DNA of 45,694 nt from an uncultured Erysipelotrichaceae bacterium (GTDB lineage: Bacteria; Bacillota_I; Bacilli_A; RF39; UBA660), in NCBI GenBank assembly GCA_902764545.1, contig CACWWC010000011.1, positions 1 to 45,694 on the forward strand. Direction: 5' to 3'. Of this stretch, positions 7,920 through 15,764 are shown piece by piece; the stretch's first letter is position 1; each line of letters starts with the position of its first letter. The notes below the pieces were generated by a model that did not search any database, was not told the origin of the DNA, and worked only from the letters and a program-made list of their open reading frames with translations. Position numbers and translations under genes: made by a program.

Positions 7920-8810
7920 ATGAAAAACAATAAAATAATGTCACCTTTTTTTAAAATTAATTCATCAAATGAGTTAATATACTTAAATAGTTACAAGTTA
8001 TGTGATTTATCTCTATCATCTAGTGTTAATGATTACATTTTGGAGGCTGAGGGGGTTGTTTTCCCGGATATTAAAAAAGTTAAAAAGCCTAATACTGCAT
8101 TGATTTTAGAGCCGCATTCTGATGATTTTGCTTTATCTGCTCTTGCTTATACTTTGAATAATTGTAATTCTTTAGTTTTAAATGTTTTTTCAAAAACTAG
8201 TCTTGATTTCTTTACCTGGAAGGATTTAATTGATATAAATGCTTTTGAGTATGAAAAGTTAAGGCTTAGTGAGTCTTCTTTTGCGATAGAAAAACTTTTA
8301 AAAGAACGTTTTAAATCTCTTAGATATCAATCTATGCGTATTACTAAGGATAAAATACAAGATGTAAAAAAAAATATTTGTGATGCGATTATCAGTGCGT
8401 TAAAAAAAGATAAAACTATTGATAGAATACTAGTTCCGATGGGTGTTGGACTTCACCCTGATCATAAGATTGTTTTTGATGCTATTTTTGATAATTATTA
8501 TTTATTTTCTAATTACAAAATTATTCTATATCCTGAGTATCCTTATTCAAGATGTAAAAAGGCTTATAATGATAGGCTATCCTATATTAAAAATTTATTT
8601 TGTATTAAACCTATTATTGTAGATACCTCTAATAATTTAGAGACTATTGTTGATGTTATTTCGGTATTTAGATCACAGTTTGATGATATTAACAGAAGTC
8701 AAATGCTTGCAATCGTTAGAGAAGACTACAGAGCAATTGCTAGTGAATATAATGTTGATAATCTTTGTTGTGTTTATTATGAGATTGGTGGTGTTTTGAA
8801 TGAAAATTAG
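7920..8810 (+). CDS. PIG-L/LmbE-family N-acetylglucosaminyl deacetylase-like
   Basis: The 296-residue protein has the PIG-L zinc motif variant PHSDDF (residues 65-70; family PHPDD) and the distal GLHPDHK (H179-P-D-H182). These supply Asp and His ligands and the catalytic Asp. Members remove N-acetyl groups from GlcNAc-containing lipids or pseudodisaccharides, as in mycothiol, bacillithiol, teicoplanin and aminoglycoside pathways. About 55 residues precede the core, a longer N-terminus than usual. GAGTTTATATG gives a modest ribosome binding site. It overlaps the next glycosyltransferase by 11 bases. An acetyltransferase and a deacetylase in one cluster suggest control of an amino sugar's free amine. 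Confidence 0.8.
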   Translation: MKNNKIMSPFFKINSSNELIYLNSYKLCDLSLSSSVNDYILEAEGVVFPDIKKVKKPNTALILEPHSDDFALSALAYTLNNCNSLVLNVFSKTSLDFFTWKDLIDINAFEYEKLRLSESSFAIEKLLKERFKSLRYQSMRITKDKIQDVKKNICDAIISALKKDKTIDRILVPMGVGLHPDHKIVFDAIFDNYYLFSNYKIILYPEYPYSRCKKAYNDRLSYIKNLFCIKPIIVDTSNNLETIVDVISVFRSQFDDINRSQMLAIVREDYRAIASEYNVDNLCCVYYEIGGVLNEN

Positions 8811-9876
8811 CTTTTTTGATGATGAGCCTGAACTATATCCTCTTCAATATGGTGGAAAAGCTAGAACAATTATCAATTTGGCAAATGAATTTATGAAACA
8901 TCCAGATGTTGAAAGCGTAACTGTTTTAAGTAGAAGTATTTTTACTGATAAAGATGAATTTGAATTAAATGGCGTTAGATATGTTAAATTAGATGATTCT
9001 AATACAATTGAAAAAATTGTTTCAGAGGCTAATAATACTGATATATTAAATATTCATTGTTGTTCTTTTACTTTTCCTTTTTTGAAATGCAAAGCTAAAA
9101 AAATATATTTTATGCATGATGTTTTAATTGCAACTGCTGATAAGGGTAGCCATTTAGATAAATCTCTCGGTGGATATTTTGATTATGTTATGGCTCCTTC
9201 TCTGTTTGCTAAAAGTATATATGAAAAATATAGAAAAATTATTAATGGGGTTGTTCCTTGTGAGGTGATACCAAGGCATATTAATACAGATTTGTTTTTT
9301 ATTCCCAATGATTCATGCCCAATTGATTTTTTAAATACTATTAAAAAAAAGTATGATGAGGTATTCTTTTTTCCATCTAGACCTATTGCTGAAAAGGGTA
9401 GAAAATATTTGATTGAGTTTGCAAATTCTATATTAAATAAGAATATTTGTATAATTGGTCCTTTTGGGGACATGTCTGATTTACCTCTTAATTGTTTTGA
9501 CACGGGCTGGATTGAAAGTGAAAATCTAAAATATTATTATTCTATTTCTTCTGTCACACTTAATTTTTCTACTTTACCTGAGAGTTTTTCTCAAGTATGT
9601 ATTGAGTCTGTGTGTTGTGGGTGCCCTGTTGTTGCTTTTGCGGTTGGTAATGTTACAGATTTAGGTAAAATTACAAATGCTATTAAATTGTGTGATAGAA
9701 ACTTAGAGTCAATAAAAAAAACTGTTGATGAGGCACTTATTTTAAAACGAAATAATAATCAATTTTCTTTGGAAGCAAAAAAACTATTAGATTTATTTAG
9801 TAAGGACGTAATAATTGATCAATATATCAATTTTTATAAAAAAATATTGAAGGATGGTGAAAACTATGAAAAATAA
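8800..9876 (+). CDS. Second GT4-type glycosyltransferase
   Basis: The 358-residue GT-B protein has an N-terminal YPLQYGGKARTIINLANEF loop. The donor domain contains FPSRPIAEKGRKYLIEF and the terminal E-x7-E region STLPESFSQVCIESVCCGCPVVAF. It is only distantly similar to the first glycosyltransferase at 4219, so the two probably add different sugars. ATG 8800 lies 11 bases inside the deacetylase gene, with GGTGGTG upstream as ribosome binding site. Its own end is overlapped by the next radical SAM gene, continuing the coupled arrangement. Confidence 0.85.
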   Translation: MKISFFDDEPELYPLQYGGKARTIINLANEFMKHPDVESVTVLSRSIFTDKDEFELNGVRYVKLDDSNTIEKIVSEANNTDILNIHCCSFTFPFLKCKAKKIYFMHDVLIATADKGSHLDKSLGGYFDYVMAPSLFAKSIYEKYRKIINGVVPCEVIPRHINTDLFFIPNDSCPIDFLNTIKKKYDEVFFFPSRPIAEKGRKYLIEFANSILNKNICIIGPFGDMSDLPLNCFDTGWIESENLKYYYSISSVTLNFSTLPESFSQVCIESVCCGCPVVAFAVGNVTDLGKITNAIKLCDRNLESIKKTVDEALILKRNNNQFSLEAKKLLDLFSKDVIIDQYINFYKKILKDGENYEK

Positions 9877-11041
9877 ACCTAAAGCAATTTACCAGGATCA
9901 AAGAATTGCTGAGGAATGGTGTAATTTTAAGTGTGAGTATTGTGAGGGCTTTTGTCCTACTGAGTATTCTCTTAAACAGGATAAAGATGGGAATTTACAT
10001 GTTGCTGATGAGTGGTATGACATGGTCAATTCTTTTGATAATAATTTAAAAAAATATTTTGCCCATGGAAGAGGTTTTAAACAGTTTTATGAATTAGCTG
10101 ATAGTATTATGTCTTTATCTATGAAAGTTATGGATACTGATATTTTAAAAATATCTGGTGGAGAATTAACTGTTAATCCCAGACTATGTGATTTTGTTGA
10201 GTCCATTCATAATAATTATCCATCAATTCAAATATTAAGTAATGGCTCTAATATTAAGGATGAAGATATTGAAAGATATAAAAATATGGGAAATATTTCC
10301 TTTCAGATTTCTTTAGATGGTGTCAGCCCTGAGGCTAATTATTCTAAATCTCATAGCAGTTATATGACTAATAAGGTTGTAAGTACTATTGATAAATTGT
10401 TGGAAAATGGTATAGAGGTTGAGATTAATTGTGTATTAACAAAGTATAATACTGATAAGTTTTACGAATTTCTAGAGCACTTTTCAAATGCACGTAATTT
10501 AATGATTTTTCCAAGACCTATTAGAGGTGGTGCTAGAAAATTAATTGATTTTAATTCAGAGCATGTTGAAAAGTTTAGTAAATGTATAGATGAAAATTAT
10601 GATAAGTATAAAAACATTTTACCTTCTAAAGAATATTTTGATAGATTAATTGATATTATGAAAAATAATAAAAGAAATTATAAATGTTATGTTCCATTTT
10701 TTGTTCAAAGTATTGATGGGTATGGTAATTTTGAGATGTGTCCTATAGGATTGCAATATGATAATAAACCAAATATAGTTATTGGTGATGTTTCAGGGAA
10801 TTCAATTTTATGTAATTCTTCTTATGATGTTGAAAAAAAATATTCTTTATGTGAGTATTGTATTAATCAATATGAAATGTTAAATTTGTATGTAGATGGT
10901 ATAATTTCTTTAGATGAATTGAGGCGTGTCCCTTCTCTAAATAATGATACTGTTCTTTTACATATTAATGATATAAAAAGGGAGATTTGTCGTAATGAAG
11001 TTAAAAGAAGTAATAATAAAAAAGTATTGTCTAAGAGTTAA
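9866..11041 (+). CDS. Second radical SAM enzyme with SPASM-like C-terminal cysteines
   Basis: The 391-residue protein has C19-x3-C23-x2-C26 in EEWCNFKCEYCEGFCP, then KISGGELTVNP, matching the GGE SAM-contact motif. Later cysteines in YKCYVPFFVQ, FEMCPIGLQ and SLCEYCINQYE suggest an auxiliary iron-sulphur cluster. It is longer and clearly different from the enzyme at 3332. No small precursor peptide is visible beside it, so I infer a sugar or lipid intermediate as substrate. ATG 9866 follows GGTGA by 5 bases; an in-frame ATG at 9854 is possible. The kinase gene begins 47 bases before its stop. Confidence 0.8.
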   Translation: MKNKPKAIYQDQRIAEEWCNFKCEYCEGFCPTEYSLKQDKDGNLHVADEWYDMVNSFDNNLKKYFAHGRGFKQFYELADSIMSLSMKVMDTDILKISGGELTVNPRLCDFVESIHNNYPSIQILSNGSNIKDEDIERYKNMGNISFQISLDGVSPEANYSKSHSSYMTNKVVSTIDKLLENGIEVEINCVLTKYNTDKFYEFLEHFSNARNLMIFPRPIRGGARKLIDFNSEHVEKFSKCIDENYDKYKNILPSKEYFDRLIDIMKNNKRNYKCYVPFFVQSIDGYGNFEMCPIGLQYDNKPNIVIGDVSGNSILCNSSYDVEKKYSLCEYCINQYEMLNLYVDGIISLDELRRVPSLNNDTVLLHINDIKREICRNEVKRSNNKKVLSKS

Positions 11042-11780
11042 TAAAATTGAAATTAATGATGAGTCTACTGATGGGAATGTTTATATTGTTCATTCTAATG
11101 ATAATAAGTATGTATTAAAAGTTTATGATAGTTTTGAGCATGCTATTTCCATGGTTGATATTCATAATTATTTGAGCAATAATGATATTTCTGTTCCTAA
11201 AATATTAAAAAATTCTGATGATAAATTTATAACAAATTTTGATAAAAAATATCTTGTTTTATATTCTTTTTTACCTGGTGTTCAGTTACGTGATTATGTT
11301 TCTGATAATGATATTTATAAAAATATCGCGAAAAGTGTTAAAAGGATGCATGATGTAACTTCAGGTTTTAATAAGTTTGGTTTAGATTCAATTCCTTTTT
11401 TGGTAGATGATGATTTTGATAATTTTTCTCTTATACATTTTGATTTAACTAATTGTAATATATTTTATGATACTTCATTTTATAATTATATTGGTTTTAT
11501 TGATTTTGATGATGCGAAATATGGTCCATGTATTATTGATGTTGCTATTATTATTTCTTTGTTATTCTTTTCTAAAACAAGGGGAGTTAATAAAGAAGGA
11601 TTAAATATTTTTTTAAGAGAGTATTATAATCCTTTGGAGTTAGACAAAAATCTCCCTTTTGTAAAAAAGTATGCTTTACGATGGATTGATTATGTTATTG
11701 ATAATAATAATTTTGATTCTTCTACACAAGATAGTTTTATTATTAGAAGAAATTTAATCGATGAATTTTTTGAAGAATAA
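10995..11780 (+). CDS. APH/choline-kinase-family phosphotransferase
   Basis: The 261-residue kinase-like protein has a lysine in YVLKVYD (K42), the catalytic loop LIHFDLTNCNIF (H148, D150, N155) and GFIDFDDAKYGP with the metal-binding D170 and D172. It belongs to the aminoglycoside phosphotransferase/choline kinase/homoserine kinase group, so it phosphorylates a small hydroxylated molecule with ATP. In a cluster with two glycosyltransferases, a deacetylase and an acetyltransferase it could phosphorylate the product or an intermediate, or confer self-resistance. The start overlaps the radical SAM gene by 47 bases and follows GGGAGA. No terminator directly follows; the next element is a new promoter. 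Confidence 0.8.
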   Translation: MKLKEVIIKKYCLRVNKIEINDESTDGNVYIVHSNDNKYVLKVYDSFEHAISMVDIHNYLSNNDISVPKILKNSDDKFITNFDKKYLVLYSFLPGVQLRDYVSDNDIYKNIAKSVKRMHDVTSGFNKFGLDSIPFLVDDDFDNFSLIHFDLTNCNIFYDTSFYNYIGFIDFDDAKYGPCIIDVAIIISLLFFSKTRGVNKEGLNIFLREYYNPLELDKNLPFVKKYALRWIDYVIDNNNFDSSTQDSFIIRRNLIDEFFEE

Positions 11781-11781
11781 C

Positions 11782-11810
11782 TTGAAAAAATACGAAAAAT
11801 GTGGTATAAT
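11782..11810 (+). promoter_or_regulatory. Extended -10 promoter of the SPFH operon
   Basis: TTGAAA (11782-11787), a 17-base spacer and TATAAT (11805-11810) preceded by TGG form an extended -10 promoter. Transcription would begin at about 11817, exactly at the 5' edge of the structured leader. Confidence 0.8.
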
Positions 11811-11817
11811 TATATCG

Positions 11818-11914
11818 TTGAAAGGGAGTAGTTCCATCATATTGATGAAGTAACTCAACAGAACCGATAATAGGGTAAAATTATCTGGGTTATTTATAGA
11901 GGACAAGACTTTTA
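11818..11914 (+). promoter_or_regulatory. Candidate yybP-ykoY (Mn2+) riboswitch
   Basis: The leader begins AAAGGGAGTAG (11821-11831) and ends GACAAGACTTTT (11902-11913). Known yybP-ykoY aptamers carry AAAGG-GGAGUAG and CAAGA-CCUUU, the outer bases pairing as P1. Here both sides have lost one G:C pair in step (AAAG/CTTT), while GGAGTAG and CAAGA are intact. Between them are a CATCA/TGATG hairpin and an AACCGATAAT/ATTATCtGGGTT hairpin, consistent with a multi-helix junction. The 3' strand of P1 is also the 5' strand of the following terminator, so ligand binding should turn expression on. Identification is by recalled consensus, not by a covariance search. Confidence 0.65.
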
Positions 11915-11940
11915 TAGAAATATAGGAGTCTTGTTTTTTT
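11904..11940 (+). terminator. Riboswitch expression-platform terminator
   Basis: CAAGACTTTTATA (11904-11916) pairs with TATAGGAGTCTTG (11921-11933) over a GAAA loop and is followed by seven T. It is an intrinsic terminator in the leader, sharing its left arm with the aptamer P1 helix, so the two structures are mutually exclusive. Confidence 0.85.
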
Positions 11941-11962
11941 GATGGACTTTTAAGGAGGTATT

Positions 11963-12751
11963 ATGAAAGGTTTATTTAATAATGAAAAAATAAGAATATA
12001 TGGAGTTTGTGTTATTGCTGTTATTTGTTTAATAGCATTAAGCTTTACTACTGTAAGAAGTGGAGAGGTTGGTATTAGAGTTAGATTTGGTAAAGTTGTA
12101 AGTCACGAAGTTAAAGCTGGTATTAATATGAAGATACCTTTGATTGAAAAAATAGAAAAGATGAATGTTCGTGTACAGAAAACTGAAGTTAAAACAAACA
12201 GTTCTAGTAAGGATTTACAAGAAGTTGAGATGAGTTTAGCTGTTAACTATCAAATTGAAAGAGATAAGGCTACTAAACTTTATAAGAATGTTGGTATGAG
12301 TTATGATGATGTTGTACTTGAACCTGCTATTCAGGAAAGCATTAAGGCTGTTACTTCTAAATATACTGCTGAGGAATTAATTACTAATCGTAGTGAGGTT
12401 AGTGTTAAGTGCCAAGAGGAATTAAATAGAAAAGTTAATAAATATGGTATTAAGGTTAATGATTTTAATATAACAAACTTTAACTTTAGTAAGGAATTTA
12501 ATAAGGCTATTGAAGAAAAACAGGTTGCTGAACAAAAGGTTTTAACTGCTAAACAAGAACTTGAAAAAGAGCGTATTGAAGCTGAGAAGAAGATTGTTAA
12601 AGCTGAGGCTGAAAAACAAGCTAATGAATTGAAACAACAAAGTCTTACTGATAATATTATTAGGGAAAAGTTTATTGAAAAATGGAATGGTGAATTACCT
12701 AAAGTATCAGGAAGTAATAATATAATGGATGTATCTAGTATATTAGGTTAA
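11963..12751 (+). CDS. SPFH/prohibitin-family membrane protein
   Basis: The 262-residue protein has a single N-terminal membrane helix (about residues 12-28), then an SPFH/band-7 domain starting SGEVGIRVRFGKVV and running to about residue 180. A charged coiled coil rich in Glu, Lys and Ala (about 185-230) and a short polar tail follow. The layout resembles prohibitin/HflC proteins, which oligomerise at the membrane and organise proteases or membrane domains. It is the first gene after the riboswitch-like leader, with ATG after AAGGAGG, and is followed 23 bases later by a gene of unknown function. Neither FtsH nor NfeD is nearby. Confidence 0.85.
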   Translation: MKGLFNNEKIRIYGVCVIAVICLIALSFTTVRSGEVGIRVRFGKVVSHEVKAGINMKIPLIEKIEKMNVRVQKTEVKTNSSSKDLQEVEMSLAVNYQIERDKATKLYKNVGMSYDDVVLEPAIQESIKAVTSKYTAEELITNRSEVSVKCQEELNRKVNKYGIKVNDFNITNFNFSKEFNKAIEEKQVAEQKVLTAKQELEKERIEAEKKIVKAEAEKQANELKQQSLTDNIIREKFIEKWNGELPKVSGSNNIMDVSSILG

Positions 12752-12774
12752 TTAAAAGGAGAGGTTGAATATTT

Positions 12775-13398
12775 ATGTTTTATACAAAAAACTTAGATAA
12801 AGTTGCGGATCAGCTACATTATACACATAAGATTAGAAATATGAGATTATCTGATAGAATGAGATATTTTGAAAGTGAGAATAACTGCTATACTTGGGCT
12901 GAGGGATTAACTGAGACTACTTTCAATGATGTATTGTATAAGAAGTTACTTGGTTTATTACCTAGAAATGTAAGAAAAACATTAAAAAAATTAGATAAAG
13001 AAATTAAAAAGCTTGAGAATGATATTAAGTCAACTACAGGATGGGAACTTTATGATAGAAATGTTATGTATTCTTATCATAGAAATTTTAAACCTACATT
13101 ATCTGAACCTGCAGTTTATAGAAACGAACAAGGCTTTTATGTTGAAGAATCAAGTTTATATTCTGAAATATATAAACGTATATATGAAGTATCTAAGAAA
13201 TTTTTTGATGCGAATAAAAGTAAGCTTGAAAAATTACATGAGTTATTATCTATGAAGGAAGAGCTTATGAATAGAGCGATTCACTTAGTTGATGTAAGTG
13301 ATATGAAACTTGCTAGAGAGATAGTATTATTCTTAGGATATAATCCGTATGATGGTGAAGAAAAAGGCGCAACTTATTATAATAGAAGTTTTAGATAG
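12775..13398 (+). CDS. Unknown helical protein in the SPFH operon
   Basis: The 207-residue soluble protein has no family I recognise. It is predicted mainly helical, with a Lys/Glu-rich stretch (LKKLDKEIKKLENDIKS, about residues 66-82), many Tyr and Arg, and no signal peptide or membrane segment. AGGAGAGG precedes ATG 12775. It is 23 bases after the SPFH gene and ends in the terminator at 13393, so the two form a transcription unit under the leader element. A functional link with the SPFH protein is inferred from context only. Confidence 0.7.
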   Translation: MFYTKNLDKVADQLHYTHKIRNMRLSDRMRYFESENNCYTWAEGLTETTFNDVLYKKLLGLLPRNVRKTLKKLDKEIKKLENDIKSTTGWELYDRNVMYSYHRNFKPTLSEPAVYRNEQGFYVEESSLYSEIYKRIYEVSKKFFDANKSKLEKLHELLSMKEELMNRAIHLVDVSDMKLAREIVLFLGYNPYDGEEKGATYYNRSFR

Positions 13399-13416
13399 GG
13401 TTACCTATCTTTTTTT
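13393..13416 (+). terminator. Terminator of the SPFH operon
   Basis: AGATAGG and CCTATCT pair over a GTTA loop and are followed by a T-run to 13416. The left arm includes the TAG stop of the preceding gene. Confidence 0.9.
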
Positions 13417-13437
13417 GTCAAAAAAAGCAAGTGAAAT

Positions 13438-13638
13438 TTGACATCGGAGGGGGGTAGTTTACAATGTATATATAATAGTAGAATAAAGCAATATGATAAC
13501 TCAAATAGCTGGTGGTGGCTACGTAATGCTCCAATTTTTGCTGCAGATACATTTCGTTGCTTCAATCATGATGGTACTTTGCATTATGCTAATGCTACCT
13601 ATTTTTGGGGGATATCTCCAGCTTTCCGAATTGCATAA
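13438..13638 (+). pseudogene. C-terminal remnant of a DUF6273-like surface protein
   Basis: The frame gives 66 residues whose second half (SWWWLRNAP, DTFRCFNHDGTLHYANATYF, GISPAFRI) matches the typical end of DUF6273-like proteins. Those end with WWLRSP, a G-rich strand and GVRPAFRI, and are often the C-terminal part of long prepilin-like or surface proteins. Here the N-terminal portion is absent. The only starts are TTG or internal codons, and the preceding 40 bases hold a terminator and an aGGAGGGGGG purine run. I infer a decayed gene end or a recombination remnant. A large intact prepilin-like gene exists at 27585, but it ends in another domain. Confidence 0.6.
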
Positions 13639-13667
13639 TTAATTTAAAATTATATAAACTTTAATAT

Positions 13668-13707
13668 AAAAAGTTATAAATACTTGTAAGTGTTTATGAC
13701 TTTTTTT
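13668..13707 (+). terminator. Terminator after the DUF6273-like remnant
   Basis: A long AT-rich stem pairs AAGTtATAAATAC (from 13671) with GTGTTTATgACTT (ending 13702), with short A and T runs on either side. It ends in seven T at 13701-13707. It isolates the remnant from the DNA-repair operon. Confidence 0.7.
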
Positions 13708-13761
13708 ATGTTTCTTTTTTTAGACTTTTTACTTTTTACCCAAAAAAGCAAACAAAAGTTC

Positions 13762-13790
13762 GTGACAAATATATCGAACAGATGTATAAT
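13762..13790 (+). promoter_or_regulatory. Promoter with a possible LexA-type half site
   Basis: GTGACA (13762-13767), 17 bases and TATAAT (13785-13790) form a promoter for the DNA-repair operon. Between the boxes lies CGAAC-AGAT-GTATA (13775-13788), with the left half of the Bacillus SOS box (CGAAC-N4-GTTCG) and part of the right. A mirror GTTCG lies at 13758-13762. SOS control is plausible but not shown. Confidence 0.5.
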
Positions 13791-13807
13791 TAAATTGGTG
13801 ATTTAAA

Positions 13808-15022
13808 ATGACTATAAAAGAGAAACTTATTATATTATCTGATAGTGCAAAATATGATGCATCGTGTTCATCTAGTGGTAGTAATAGATCTAATACAAAG
13901 GGTGGAATTGGTAATGCTGCAAGTTGTGGGATATGTCATTCTTTTACAAGTGATGGTAGATGTGTTTCACTTCTTAAAATATTAATGACTAACTGTTGTA
14001 TATTTGATTGCAAGTATTGTATTAATAGACGCAGTAATAATATTACTAGGGCTATATTTACACCAGAAGAGGTTTGCAGTATAACTATAAACTTTTATAG
14101 AAGGAATTATATTGAGGGATTGTTTTTAAGTTCTGGTATTATAAAAAATCCTGATTATACTATGGAGTTGTTAATTAAGACTATATATCTACTTAGAAAT
14201 AAATATAAATTTAATGGATATATTCATGCTAAGGCTATTCCTGGTGCAAGTAATTTTCTCCTTAAAAAACTAGGTAGTTTAGTAGATAGATTAAGTGCAA
14301 ATATTGAGTTACCTTCTAATAATAGTTTAAAGTTACTTGCACCTGATAAAAATACTAATAAAATTAATAACATTATGAGAACTATAAAAAATAATAGGAG
14401 TAGAAGCTTTACTCCAGCTGGTCAGAGTACTCAAATGATTATTGGTGGGAGTCCTGAGACTGATTTAGATATTTTAGGTAAAAGTGAATTTTTATATAAT
14501 AATTACGATTTAAAGAGAGTTTTTTATTCTGCATATATACCTATTAATAAGGATAAGTTATTACCAACTATAAATGTGCCTCCTTTAGTTCGAGAAAATA
14601 GACTATATCAAGCTGACTGGTTACTTAGATTTTATGGATACAAGGTTGATAATTTGCTTGATAAGAATAATCCTAATTTTAATATATTACTTGATCCTAA
14701 GGCAGATTGGGCTCTTAGACATATGAATGAATATCCTAAGGAAATAAATAAAGCTAGTTATTATGATTTGTTAAAGATTCCTGGAATTGGTCCTAAATCT
14801 GCTAAAAAGATAATTTCTTCTAGAAAATATTATAATCTTGAATTGAATGATTTAAAAAAAATGGGTATTTCTTTAAAAAGAGCAAAGTATTTTATTACTT
14901 GTAATGGCAAGTATTTTACTAGTATGAATATTTTTAATAAAAGCATTATTCAAAGTAATTTAGTTTTGGAAGATAAAACATTCACATCAAGTGGCGTTCA
15001 ATTAAGCTTGTTTAATGAATAG
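13808..15022 (+). CDS. Putative DNA modification/repair radical SAM protein (TIGR03916-like)
   Basis: The 404-residue protein begins KLIILSDSAKYDASCSSSG and carries the radical SAM cysteines C-x3-C-x2-C in NCCIFDCKYCINRRS. It continues with IEGLFLSSGI, HAKAIPGAS, RLSANIELPS, GQSTQMIIGG and a helix-hairpin-helix segment INKASYYDLLKIPGIGPKSAKKII near the end. This is the layout of the rSAM_link_UDG family, whose members sit beside or are fused with a uracil-DNA-glycosylase-like partner. The DNA-binding HhH supports a nucleic acid substrate; the chemistry is unknown. ATG 13808 follows GGTGAT. It overlaps the next gene by 8 bases. Confidence 0.88.
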   Translation: MTIKEKLIILSDSAKYDASCSSSGSNRSNTKGGIGNAASCGICHSFTSDGRCVSLLKILMTNCCIFDCKYCINRRSNNITRAIFTPEEVCSITINFYRRNYIEGLFLSSGIIKNPDYTMELLIKTIYLLRNKYKFNGYIHAKAIPGASNFLLKKLGSLVDRLSANIELPSNNSLKLLAPDKNTNKINNIMRTIKNNRSRSFTPAGQSTQMIIGGSPETDLDILGKSEFLYNNYDLKRVFYSAYIPINKDKLLPTINVPPLVRENRLYQADWLLRFYGYKVDNLLDKNNPNFNILLDPKADWALRHMNEYPKEINKASYYDLLKIPGIGPKSAKKIISSRKYYNLELNDLKKMGISLKRAKYFITCNGKYFTSMNIFNKSIIQSNLVLEDKTFTSSGVQLSLFNE

Positions 15023-15764
15023 TATTTATTTATACGATGGAGATTTTTCTTCATTAGTCAGTTTAATTGTTGAGTTAATAAATAAAGATATTGTTCCTGA
15101 TGGAATAAGGGTTATTAATAATGATCAGAAAGGTTTATTTGATTGTGAATTTAAGCTAGATACAAGGAATAAAAATAAGAATATTCAGTTTATAAAGAGT
15201 AAGTTATCTAAAAGGATTATTGGAAGTATATATTATGCTTTTTTATCAGAAGATGAAAATATTGGAAATACTATTTATTGGTTTATTAAATATGCGCTTA
15301 TACATAAAGATAAAATCTATTATATGAGGAGACTTGACTGTGTTAATAGAGTTATTAAATTATCCAGTTATGTTTCTAGAGAAACTCATAAATTAAAGGG
15401 ATTTTTAAGATTTAAACAGATGAAGAATGATTTTTTATATGCTGTTATAGCACCTACTAATAATGTATTAGGTCTACTTGGCAATCATTTTAAGAAGAGG
15501 TTAAGTGGGGAAAACTTTGTTATTTATGATCAAATGAGAAGAATTTACTTGATATATAATCAGATTAATATTATTTATGTTCGTGATGATGATTTAGTAA
15601 AAAAAGATATTATTATAAGTAGAGATGAAGAGTTTGTTGAAGATTTATGGAAGAGTTTCTTTAAGAGTGTTTCTATTGATGAAAGAGAAAATTTGAAATG
15701 TCAGATGAAGTTTATGCCTAAAAAGTATTGGGCTAATATGATTGAAATGGAGGATAAATTATGA
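15015..15764 (+). CDS. TIGR03915/DUF4130 putative DNA repair protein
   Basis: The 249-residue protein begins NSIYLYDGDFSSLVSLI and includes SYVSRETHKLKGFLRFKQM, LYAVIAPTNNVLGLLGNHFKKRL and a final CQMKFMPKKYWANMIEM. These are hallmarks of the DUF4130 family, the regular partner of the radical SAM protein just upstream. In many bacteria this domain is fused to a family of uracil-DNA glycosylases; here it stands alone, with no glycosylase domain. ATG 15015 lies within the previous gene, and the TGA overlaps the next ATG (ATGA), so all three genes are translationally coupled. Confidence 0.85.
   Translation: MNSIYLYDGDFSSLVSLIVELINKDIVPDGIRVINNDQKGLFDCEFKLDTRNKNKNIQFIKSKLSKRIIGSIYYAFLSEDENIGNTIYWFIKYALIHKDKIYYMRRLDCVNRVIKLSSYVSRETHKLKGFLRFKQMKNDFLYAVIAPTNNVLGLLGNHFKKRLSGENFVIYDQMRRIYLIYNQINIIYVRDDDLVKKDIIISRDEEFVEDLWKSFFKSVSIDERENLKCQMKFMPKKYWANMIEMEDKL

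Noticed and set aside
3332-11041. RiPP (radical SAM peptide) system
   Set aside because: No small precursor ORF with a ribosome binding site lies beside either radical SAM gene, and the neighbours are sugar enzymes.
11818-11940. T-box or THF riboswitch
   Set aside because: There is no T-box GGUGGUACCGCG-like antiterminator sequence and no second half of the THF consensus; the GGAGTAG...CAAGA pairing fits yybP-ykoY better.
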